The notes under the pieces are model-generated. The model ran no database searches. It was not told the DNA's origin and was given only the letters and a program-made list of their open reading frames with translations. A DNA stretch of 50,866 nt from an uncultured Gemmatimonadota bacterium (lineage in GTDB: Bacteria > Latescibacterota > UBA2968 > UBA8231): NCBI GenBank assembly GCA_903893785.1, contig CAITNQ010000450.1, positions 1 to 50,866 on the forward strand, written 5' to 3'. Both the position numbers and the translations under genes were made by a program. Below, piece after piece: positions 17,321 to 24,611 of this stretch (position 1 is the stretch's first letter; every line of letters starts with the position of its first letter).

Positions 17321-18127
17321 TCAGGAACTGTGGGCGCAGCGGAAGCCGACGCTGTTGACCGTGTGTTTGGGGGCGTTGTGGTAGTGGTTGGCGCAGCGCA
17401 GGCTGGCCGCGTCCCGATGCCAGCAACCGCCGCGGAGCACCCGCTCCGAGCCCTTGGCCGGCCCGGCGGGATCAACCGCCGGGCTGACGGCGTAGTAACC
17501 CTCGTCGAACCAGTCGGCGCACCACTCCCAGACATTTCCGGCCATGTCGACCAACCCGAAGCCGTTGGGTGGGTACTGCCCTACCGGGGTGGTCTGTCCC
17601 TGATCATCTTCGTAGTTGGCCACCTCCATGGGCAGGTCATTACCCCAGGGATAACGCTGCCCCTCGACCCCGCCGCGGGCAGCTTTCTCCCATTCCGCCT
17701 CAGTGGGCAGGCGTTTGCCGCTCCACTCGCAGTAGACCTGCGCGTCCGACCACGAGACCAGCACCACTGGGTGATCCTCATGGCCTGAGGGGGGCACGTT
17801 GCCGTGCCAGCGCGTCCACGGATGGCCGCCCTTCGGCGGCTGATGGCCCGTCTCGGCCACGAACCGTGCATATTGGGCGTTGGTGATCGGGTGGCGGTCC
17901 AGGTAGAACCCGGCTACGGTGACCCGATGGACCGGTTTCTCGGACGGCCGCGCCTCCTCGTCGTCGGCGCCCATGAGAAAGGAGCCGGGCGGGATCCACA
18001 GCGCAATACCACCGTCCCGTTCGTTACGGATGGCGGCGCGCAGTCCTGCCGGCAGGTCCAGGCCCAGACGCTGCAGGCGCTGTGCGTGGGCGGCTTCTTC
18101 CCGGTCGAGGACTTCGTCGGCGCTCAT
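17321..18127 (-). CDS. SUMF1/FGE-fold protein without the catalytic cysteines
   Basis: A 268-residue protein with the formylglycine-generating-enzyme fold almost from end to end: PPGSFLMGADDEE, VAGFYLDRHPITNAQYARFV, VLVSWSDAQVYCEWSGKRLP, TEAEWEKAARGG, DMAGNVWEWCADWF, and the C-terminal RGGCWHRDAASLRCAN and VGFRCA. Genuine FGEs have two copper-binding cysteines in the GGS segment near the C-terminus. Here that segment reads GGCWHRDAASLRC and does not place Cys at those positions, so sulfatase activation is unlikely. No sulfatase is seen nearby. Other relatives bind ligands or serve as enzyme subunits. ATG 18127 follows AGGAGGTGAACC. No signal peptide. Confidence 0.88.
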   Translation of the reverse strand: MSADEVLDREEAAHAQRLQRLGLDLPAGLRAAIRNERDGGIALWIPPGSFLMGADDEEARPSEKPVHRVTVAGFYLDRHPITNAQYARFVAETGHQPPKGGHPWTRWHGNVPPSGHEDHPVVLVSWSDAQVYCEWSGKRLPTEAEWEKAARGGVEGQRYPWGNDLPMEVANYEDDQGQTTPVGQYPPNGFGLVDMAGNVWEWCADWFDEGYYAVSPAVDPAGPAKGSERVLRGGCWHRDAASLRCANHYHNAPKHTVNSVGFRCAHSS

Positions 18128-18437
18128 GGTTCACCTCCTGGCTGAACGTTCGCGGGCAGGGGCCCGGCTGGGCATGCCAGGCCGGACGCGGCAGTCTCGC
18201 AAGAACCTTGCCCCGTGGTCGGGTGGCTGTCAAGGTCAACCCCGAGGGGGCACCTCTCCGGGGGGCAGCCCGGCCACGGCCTGACTGACCGGCAAGGCGG
18301 CTGGCCGGGTCGGCGCCGGCCCGGCTTGGACGCCAGGCACCAGCGGTGCCCGCGGCGCGGGTCCGCCTGCCGATCCCGCTTTACCCGGGTCGGCTCCGTA
18401 GCGATATTCCCCACCCCCTGCTTCGGGAGCGTGGCTG
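18128..18437. other. 310-base divergent intergenic region
   Basis: It separates the minus-strand SUMF1-fold gene from the plus-strand epimerase operon and should hold both promoters. A near-perfect 20-base palindrome sits at 18305-18324 (arms CCGGGTCGGC and GCCGGCCCGG, one T/G mismatch). No small gene is convincing. Confidence 0.5.
18205..18233 (-). promoter_or_regulatory. Possible promoter of the SUMF1-fold gene
   Basis: On the minus strand a perfect -35 TTGACA (18233-18228) is followed by 17 bases and CAAGGT (18210-18205), a poor -10. A second TTGAC directly precedes the first. The start codon lies about 80 bases downstream. The weak -10 keeps confidence low. Confidence 0.25.
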
Positions 18438-19457
18438 ATGGTCGATGAACCCCTGCTGGACAGCGATCAGGCGCTGTTGGCGCGCATGACCGCGCCTGCG
18501 CCGTCGGTGCGTGAAGCGGTCAGCCGCCTTGACGGCGACGTGCTCATCCTCGGTGCTGGCGGCAAAATGGGACCGAGCCTGGCCGAACTGCTGGTGCGGG
18601 CCGGGGCCCGGCGCGTGATCGGCGTCTCCCGCTTCAGTGACGACAGTCAACGGCGGCGGTTGGAGTCGGTCGGCGTACGAACCATCGCCGCCGACCTGAT
18701 GGACGAGTTGGCGCTGATCGACCTGCCCGAAGCCCCGTATGTGTATCTCTTGGCTGGGTTCAAATTCGGCGCCACCGGCAATGAATCCCTCACTTGGGCC
18801 ATGAACACCTGGCTCCCCGGGCGAGTGCTGCAGCGGTACCCGCAGTCTCGGTTGGTCTATGTCAGTTCAGGCAATGTGTACGCCTTCACGCGGGCCCCTG
18901 GTTCCGGCGCGGCCGAAGACGGCGAGTTGGCGCCGGTAGGGGAGTACGCCATGTCCCGCCTTGGCGGCGAGCGCGTGGCGGCTCATTTTGCGCGCACGCA
19001 GGGCACGCCGCTGGCCATTGTGCGCCTGTTCTACGCCTCCGAACTGCGTTACGGCATCATCCACGACTTGGCGTGGAAGGTCTTCCACGGTGAACCGATT
19101 GATCTCCGCATGGGCTGGGTGAACCAGATCTGGCAGGGCGACGCGAACGCCTGCCTGGCGCGCCTTTTCCCGTGGTGTGATTGTCCGCCGGTGGTCGTCA
19201 ACCTTACCGGGCCCGCGGCCTTGAGCGTCCGGTGGCTGGCCGAGCGTCTGGGCGAGGCTCTGGGGAAGGAACCGTCGTTCACCGGCAGCGAGGCGGACAC
19301 GGCCCTGCTGGGCGATGCCTCGCGGTTGCTCAACCGTTTACAGCCGGATCTGGTGTCGGCGGAGCAGCTGGTGGCCTGGGTCGCCCACTGGGTGCGCACG
19401 GGCGGCCACAGTCTGGGCAAACCGACCAAGTTCGATTCGCGCACCGGCCGTTTCTGA
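18438..19457 (+). CDS. NAD-dependent epimerase/dehydratase-like protein with Arg at the catalytic Lys
   Basis: A 339-residue extended short-chain dehydrogenase. The Rossmann glycine motif is LILGAGGKMGPSLAELLVRA (about residues 36-55); LVYVSSGNVYAF is the usual Ser-containing strand, and the active-site Tyr is Tyr170 in EYAMSRLGGERV. In the family Tyr-x-x-x-Lys is near universal; here the fourth position is Arg174. The enzyme may still bind NAD, but catalysis could be altered. It opens a five-gene plus-strand operon with an M14-like deacylase, a phosphofructokinase, a GDPD-like protein and a sugar-kinase-like protein. No strong Shine-Dalgarno is visible before ATG 18438. Confidence 0.82.
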   Translation: MVDEPLLDSDQALLARMTAPAPSVREAVSRLDGDVLILGAGGKMGPSLAELLVRAGARRVIGVSRFSDDSQRRRLESVGVRTIAADLMDELALIDLPEAPYVYLLAGFKFGATGNESLTWAMNTWLPGRVLQRYPQSRLVYVSSGNVYAFTRAPGSGAAEDGELAPVGEYAMSRLGGERVAAHFARTQGTPLAIVRLFYASELRYGIIHDLAWKVFHGEPIDLRMGWVNQIWQGDANACLARLFPWCDCPPVVVNLTGPAALSVRWLAERLGEALGKEPSFTGSEADTALLGDASRLLNRLQPDLVSAEQLVAWVAHWVRTGGHSLGKPTKFDSRTGRF

Positions 19458-19507
19458 ACTTAGCGGGCGCCGGCCGGCGGGCCGCGTTGCCACCCGGGGG
19501 ATCTGCC

Positions 19508-20608
19508 ATGCAACCGTACGCGACGTACGCATCGCTGTTGCACCACTTGGATGACTTGGGCCGTCCGGTGCGGGTACTGGCCGCAGCGCCCGACGGGTCG
19601 CCGCTGGTGGCGGTGCGCACGGGCGGCGACCGGTTGCCTGCGGTCCTGATCACCGCCGGCAGTCACTCCACCGAGCATGCCGGTGTACGCGCGGCCGTGG
19701 AGCTAATCGAGCGGTTGCAGACAGAGCACCAGGTTTACATTGTGCCTAGCCGCGACCCCGTAGGGCTCGGCGGTTTCGGGCATGCCCTGGCTCTCGGCCT
19801 GGGCGTGGAGCCGGAGTTTGACGGGTATGAGGAACTCGACGACCTCCTGCGCGGCGCGGGTGACATCGTGTACGAAGAGCCCGGCCTGCTGCTGGCCCTG
19901 GCCGGCGAGTTCGGCTATGCCGTGTGTCCCCCCGGCGAGGGTCGCGCCCATGCGCAGTGGGTCGCGTACAACCGTTTGCTGGCCCTGGCGCGCGAAGCGC
20001 CAGAGACCCTGGCGGCTCTGCGCGGGCGTCGCGTATTCATGACTCCGGCCCAACCCGAGGTAGAAGGCAGCGGCGATTTCGGTCGTGCCTACACCCTGGT
20101 GGTCAGTCCCGATGGTGAGGTGCTGCACCTCAACCGGTTCCACGACACTCCGTGGGCGCCCACCGAACCGCGCGCGATCTGCCGCCTGTTGGCCGAGGTC
20201 CGTCCGGGGATCAGTTTCGATCTGCACGAGTCCGAGTTGATGGGCGACCACTACTGGCTGTCGGCGCGGGCCCAGGCGGATCGCGTCTCGCAGGAGTGGG
20301 AGGAACGGGCGGCGCGGGCGACCATCCAGGCCATCGCTGACCACGGCGCCACCCTGGCCGACGACGACGATGTCCTGGGCGGGGTACCCTTGGAGCAGAC
20401 GTGGTTCCGCCGCTCCGAGACGGGGGTGTATTGGCTCGATGCCCAGGTGCGCGGCGAGGGACTCAACCTGATGGACTTCGCGTCCCGCCACTATGGCATG
20501 GCATTCGGCACCGAGATGGGCATGCACGGCGCGTTCGCCCACCGCGTGGAGCTGGGTGTGTTGACCGTGCAGAGCGCGGTGGCGGTGTTCGCCGAACGCC
20601 ATCGCTGA
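19508..20608 (+). CDS. M14-like zinc carboxypeptidase/deacylase
   Basis: A 366-residue protein with features of the M14 carboxypeptidase/aspartoacylase group. ITAGSHSTEHAGVRAAVELI near residue 55 has the H-x-x-E zinc motif, a third ligand could be His in FDLHESELMGDHYW at about 240, and EMGMHGAFAHRVELGVL near the C-terminus may supply the catalytic Glu. IVPSRDPVGLGGF matches the strand that follows the zinc loop. Such enzymes cleave C-terminal residues or N-acyl groups. No signal peptide, so it should act in the cytoplasm. It sits between the epimerase-like gene (50 bases) and phosphofructokinase (29 bases). The substrate is unknown, and family assignment rests on these motifs only. Confidence 0.72.
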   Translation: MQPYATYASLLHHLDDLGRPVRVLAAAPDGSPLVAVRTGGDRLPAVLITAGSHSTEHAGVRAAVELIERLQTEHQVYIVPSRDPVGLGGFGHALALGLGVEPEFDGYEELDDLLRGAGDIVYEEPGLLLALAGEFGYAVCPPGEGRAHAQWVAYNRLLALAREAPETLAALRGRRVFMTPAQPEVEGSGDFGRAYTLVVSPDGEVLHLNRFHDTPWAPTEPRAICRLLAEVRPGISFDLHESELMGDHYWLSARAQADRVSQEWEERAARATIQAIADHGATLADDDDVLGGVPLEQTWFRRSETGVYWLDAQVRGEGLNLMDFASRHYGMAFGTEMGMHGAFAHRVELGVLTVQSAVAVFAERHR

Positions 20609-20637
20609 GCCCCGGGTCGGCAGGGAGGGGGAAACGC

Positions 20638-22029
20638 ATGAAGCGGATTGCCATTCTTACCGCGGGTGGCGACACGCCGGCCCTCAACGCCACGGTCTAT
20701 GGCGCGGTGCTGCGTGCCAGTCAGTTGCAGGTCGAGGTGTACGGCTTGATCAAGGGCTACAACAGCCTGCTCAACCCGCGCCTGCCGCACGTCCGGCTGA
20801 ACCCGCTCTTTCAACCCATACCTGAACTCGATGCCACGCTTGGCGGGACGATCCTGGGGGCGTCACGCGATCTGATACCGGCTGATGACCCGGAGCTGGT
20901 GGAGCAAATCCATGCCCGCGTGCGACGCCTGGGGGTCGAAGGCCTGGTGTGCGTCGGCGGCGACGGCACGCTCAATGGACTCCAACCTCTGTGCGATCGC
21001 CTGCCGGTAGTCCTGGCGCCCAAGACCATCGACAATGACCTGGGCCTGAATTACCCGGGCGAGGCCGACGAATTCGAGCGTGAAGCCGCCGCCAATGGCG
21101 CGGGCTATGTCTACCATCGTCGCCCGTCAGCCGTGGTTTTCAGCCCGGATCGCATGGTGAACTACGTCACTCCCGGGTACGTCACGGCCGTGTTCGAGTC
21201 GGCCACCTCAGTGGGCAAAGTGCGCACGACCGCGGAGAGCCACCGCCGCATCGCCATTGTCGAGGTGATGGGACGGAACTCCGGCTATATCGCTCTCGGG
21301 TCGGCCTACGGGCAACCGGACATCGTCTTGGTGCCCGAGTCACCCGTGGATGTGGACCGGCTGGTGGCGCGGGTGGTGGAGCTCTACGAACGGCAGAAGA
21401 ACGTGGTCATCGTCTGCGGCGAGGGCGTCGTCGATGCCGAAGGCCACGAGCTCGGGGCCGCCAGTCCAACGACTGATCCGGCCGGCAATGTAGTGCTCAG
21501 CGGCGCCAGCGAAGCCCTACGACGCATGCTCATCGAACGCCTGGGCGACGAGTATTTCCGCTCCCGCCGACGCAGCGATTCAGCCGCGGCGGCCATTTTC
21601 ACCCGCAAGGTGGGCCACACTCAGCGTGGCGGGCGACCAGTGCTGTTCGACCGCTTCCACGCCGCGCGTCTGGGCGGCAAGGCCACCGAGATGCTGCTGG
21701 AGGGTCACAACAACGCCGTGGCGGTGCTGCAGTGGGAAACCGAGCGTGGGTTCTACCTGGACGCGATCGCCGGCCACCGCCTCCGCGATCGCTGGGGGCA
21801 TATCCACGCCCGTTTCATCCACCCGAGCTTCTACGATCCGGAGTACCTGCGCGTGTCGCGCCTGGGCATCGACTACCTGCTGCCGATTTTCACCCATGCG
21901 GTGGGCAGTGACGACGTGGAACACATGCGTCAGGCGCTGTTTGCCGCCGGCAACCTGATGGTGCCGTACCACTCGCCGAACACGGATCTCCACAAGCGGA
22001 TTCGCTACCTGAGCGAGAACCGTGACTGA
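20638..22029 (+). CDS. pfkA: 6-phosphofructokinase
   Basis: A 463-residue phosphofructokinase of the PfkA fold that makes fructose 1,6-bisphosphate. The nucleotide loop is LTAGGDTPALNATVYG, the phosphate-donor motif is GGDGT at residues 107-111, and the catalytic segment is PKTIDNDLGL. IVEVMGRNSGYIAL is the substrate-binding MGR motif and RKVGHTQRGG lies further on. Residue 110 is Gly, as in ATP-dependent enzymes, while Lys129 is as in pyrophosphate-dependent ones; this mix occurs in the long ATP-dependent group found in trypanosomatids and some bacteria. It is longer than the E. coli enzyme (320). ATG 20638 follows GGGAGGGGG. Confidence 0.93.
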   Translation: MKRIAILTAGGDTPALNATVYGAVLRASQLQVEVYGLIKGYNSLLNPRLPHVRLNPLFQPIPELDATLGGTILGASRDLIPADDPELVEQIHARVRRLGVEGLVCVGGDGTLNGLQPLCDRLPVVLAPKTIDNDLGLNYPGEADEFEREAAANGAGYVYHRRPSAVVFSPDRMVNYVTPGYVTAVFESATSVGKVRTTAESHRRIAIVEVMGRNSGYIALGSAYGQPDIVLVPESPVDVDRLVARVVELYERQKNVVIVCGEGVVDAEGHELGAASPTTDPAGNVVLSGASEALRRMLIERLGDEYFRSRRRSDSAAAAIFTRKVGHTQRGGRPVLFDRFHAARLGGKATEMLLEGHNNAVAVLQWETERGFYLDAIAGHRLRDRWGHIHARFIHPSFYDPEYLRVSRLGIDYLLPIFTHAVGSDDVEHMRQALFAAGNLMVPYHSPNTDLHKRIRYLSENRD

Positions 22030-22060
22030 GGCTCGCGCTGGGCTGGGAAGGGAGGAGTGC

Positions 22061-22795
22061 TTGCGCCGGGTATCTGTCGTTGCCCATCGCGGGGCCTCGG
22101 GCGCGTGCCCCGAGAACACCGCTGCGGCTTTCCGTGAGGCGCTGCGCCTGGGCGTTGACGCCATCGAGTTCGACGTGCGCTTGACCGCCGACGGGCACGG
22201 CATCCTGCTGCACGATGCCACGGTAGACCGCACCACCAACGGCAAAGGCGTTGCCGCCGACATGACGCTGCCGGAACTCCAGTCCCTCGATGCCGGCTCC
22301 TGGTTTGGGCCCGCTTTTGCGGGCGAGCGGCTCCTGTCGCTGTCCGAGGCCCTGGACCTGCTGCCGACCGGGGTGCGCCTCAACGTGCACGTCAAGGCCT
22401 ATCCCAGCGACCGCGAACGCATCATCCCGCTAGTCGTCCGCGAACTGATCCGGCGCGATCGACTCCGATCGGCTTTCCTGGCCAGCGACCAGGAGTCGCT
22501 GGCCATGGCGCGGCGGGTGGAGTCTGGCCTTGCGGTGTGCAATCTGTCCACGTCGCCGACCGACAGCTATCTGCGTCGCTCCGAAGCCATCGGCTGTTTG
22601 ATCCTGCAGCCGGGCAATGCCATGACCACCCCGGAACTGGTGGCCCAGGCCCACGCCCGCGGCATGGAGGTGAACCCGTTCTTCGCCGACAACAGCGCCG
22701 AGATGCGACGCCTGATCGCCTGCGGCGTGGATGGTATCCTCACCAACGAGCCCGCGCGTCTGCAGCGCCTGCTGCAGACGCTGGCCAGCGGCTGA
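22061..22795 (+). CDS. Glycerophosphodiester phosphodiesterase-like protein
   Basis: A 244-residue TIM-barrel protein of the GDPD family, which releases glycerol 3-phosphate from glycerophosphodiesters. VVAHRGASGACPENTAAAF, AIEFDVRLTADG and LLHDATVDRTTNG carry the catalytic His pair and the first two metal ligands (Glu, Asp). The third ligand, usually Glu in a NIEIK-like strand, is His110 here (LNVHVK). The family also contains variants with different substrates. I prefer TTG 22061 as start: GGGAGGAG lies just before it and the homologous region begins immediately after. An in-frame GTG at 22022 overlaps the pfkA stop but has no obvious ribosome binding site. No signal peptide, so cytoplasmic. 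Confidence 0.85.
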   Translation: MRRVSVVAHRGASGACPENTAAAFREALRLGVDAIEFDVRLTADGHGILLHDATVDRTTNGKGVAADMTLPELQSLDAGSWFGPAFAGERLLSLSEALDLLPTGVRLNVHVKAYPSDRERIIPLVVRELIRRDRLRSAFLASDQESLAMARRVESGLAVCNLSTSPTDSYLRRSEAIGCLILQPGNAMTTPELVAQAHARGMEVNPFFADNSAEMRRLIACGVDGILTNEPARLQRLLQTLASG

Positions 22796-22815
22796 GTCCC
22801 ACCGGGAGACGACCG

Positions 22816-24528
22816 ATGTTCGCGACATCGCTGCGCCAATGGTCACTCGGGTTGTCCAGTGGCGCCCTCGACAGTCACCTCGAACTCTACTATGGTGCCG
22901 CCGAGGTGCAGGTCTGGCGCCAGCGGTACCAAGATGCCCTGGAGCTGTTCGGCCAGCGCTACGGCGAGGCCGGCGACATCGTGGTGGCGCGCTGCCCCGG
23001 GCAGATGAACATCATGGGCGTGCACATCGACTACGGCGGCATGCCTTCGATCCGCCTGGCGGTGCGCGGCCGCGACACCCTGACCGTGGCGCGCGGCACG
23101 GCCGACGGCAGCGTCCGTCTGAGCAACGTTCTGCGGTACCCGGGTGAACCGGCCGAGCGCTTCGCGCCCGTGGCTTTTGACCTGGCCCAGATCGTGCCGA
23201 CCGAGAACGTGGGGACGCGCGAAGCCATCATGTCCTATGCTGGGCGTGTCTGTGCCGAACGGCAAGCCCGCACGGGCCGGGCCCAGGTGGACGACTGGGG
23301 GGTTCTAGTGCAGGGGCAGTTGGTTTTCCTTGAAAGCCTGCTGCGGGGCCGCGTCGGGTGCCGCGGGTTCGATGGGTTGGTGTGGAGCAATGTGTCGCCC
23401 AGCGGCGGCATGAGTTCGTCGTCCGCGCTGGTGATCGCGACCGCGTGCGCCGCGCTCGGGGTCGTCGGTTTGAACCCTCGGACCGACGTGTCCCTTGCCG
23501 ATCTGGTGGACGGCGTGGGGACATCGGAATGGATCCGCGGTACGCGCGGCGGCACCGCCGACCACGGGGGTATGGTGATGGGGCGGGCCGGCAAAGTGGT
23601 CAGCGTCGGCGTTTTCCCGGCCGCGTCACAGGGCGAAGCCCGCGTGCCGGCCGACTACGTGGCGTTTGTACTCGACAGTGGTGTGCCGCGCGTGTACGAC
23701 GACGCGATGAAGGAAGAGACGGTCATCGCCTACCCGTTGGGCACGTTCCTGCTGCGCGACGTCGTCCTGCCGCAGCTGCGGCACGATCCCGAATTCGCCG
23801 GCCTGCCGGCCGACCTGGGGAACCGCATCCGCTTCATCCGCGATCTCACCGAGGCGAACCTGGGCCTGGGGCTACCGGCACTGTACCGGCTGCTGGAGGC
23901 CGTGCCCCGCTGCACCAGCCTGGCCAGATTGCGGCAGCAGGCGCGCGAGGCTGGCGCTGAGGCCGCCTTTGACGCCATGCACGCCCGCGAGGTGGCCGGC
24001 AAGTTCCCCCACATCACCGACGACTACCCCATCTGGCTGCGCCGCCGCTTCGTGTTTGGCCTCGCCGAACAGGACCGGGTCCGGTATCTCCTGGAGTACC
24101 TCAACGCCGGTCAGGTGGACCGCGCTCTGGAGTTGATGCGGGCATCCCACGACGGCGATCTGGACCAGGAGGTGCCCGACGAGATTCTTGCCGAGGCCGA
24201 ACGGCGCGCCCGCCGCGGCGACGAGCGCGCCCGCCTCTGCTTCCTGCCTGGGGGTTACGGCCGGATGACGGTGGCGTACGACCGGGTCGTCCGCGTGATC
24301 AACGAATTCCTGCTGACCGACGGCGGCCCCACGGCCGGGTCGGTGCAGCGTTTTGGCGCCGGCTGGGGTGGCAATGTTGGCGGGTTGGTCCGCCGCGAAT
24401 ACGCCATCGGCGATCGGCGCGGCAGTCTGGCTCGCCTGCTGGCCGACGATCTTGGGCTGCACGTCGATCCCGCGACGTGCATCGCCGTCCCCGGCGAAGG
24501 GGCGTGCCTGGTCCCGCCACCGGCTTGA
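22816..24528 (+). CDS. Divergent GHMP kinase, galactokinase-related
   Basis: A 570-residue kinase-like protein, longer than galactokinase (about 390). The sugar-binding signature at residues 58-75 reads CPGQMNIMGVHIDYGG: Gln63 and Val69 replace the Arg and Glu that bind galactose, while His70 and Asp72 remain. The GHMP ATP loop is SPSGGMSSSSALV (about 195-207), the catalytic Asp249 lies in RGGTADHGG where galactokinases have CGIMDQ, and motif 3 is GAGWGGNVGGLV near residue 515. Between about 330 and 480 is an extra helical segment. It probably phosphorylates a sugar other than galactose. It is last in the operon, 20 bases after the GDPD-like gene. Confidence 0.82.
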   Translation: MFATSLRQWSLGLSSGALDSHLELYYGAAEVQVWRQRYQDALELFGQRYGEAGDIVVARCPGQMNIMGVHIDYGGMPSIRLAVRGRDTLTVARGTADGSVRLSNVLRYPGEPAERFAPVAFDLAQIVPTENVGTREAIMSYAGRVCAERQARTGRAQVDDWGVLVQGQLVFLESLLRGRVGCRGFDGLVWSNVSPSGGMSSSSALVIATACAALGVVGLNPRTDVSLADLVDGVGTSEWIRGTRGGTADHGGMVMGRAGKVVSVGVFPAASQGEARVPADYVAFVLDSGVPRVYDDAMKEETVIAYPLGTFLLRDVVLPQLRHDPEFAGLPADLGNRIRFIRDLTEANLGLGLPALYRLLEAVPRCTSLARLRQQAREAGAEAAFDAMHAREVAGKFPHITDDYPIWLRRRFVFGLAEQDRVRYLLEYLNAGQVDRALELMRASHDGDLDQEVPDEILAEAERRARRGDERARLCFLPGGYGRMTVAYDRVVRVINEFLLTDGGPTAGSVQRFGAGWGGNVGGLVRREYAIGDRRGSLARLLADDLGLHVDPATCIAVPGEGACLVPPPA

Positions 24529-24536
24529 GCGCGCCG

Positions 24537-24567
24537 CTGGCCGCCGCCCGTGGGCCGCGGCGGCCAG
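24537..24567. terminator. Hairpin between convergent genes (possible bidirectional terminator)
   Basis: CTGGCCGCCGC (24537-24547) and GCGGCGGCCAG (24557-24567) form a perfect 11-bp stem with a 9-base loop in the 83-base gap between the sugar-kinase and amidohydrolase genes. No T-tract follows. Confidence 0.55.
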
Positions 24568-24611
24568 CCGTCACTAGCAGCAAGGCGTGAAGGCCGGTCT
24601 GCGCCCGACGG

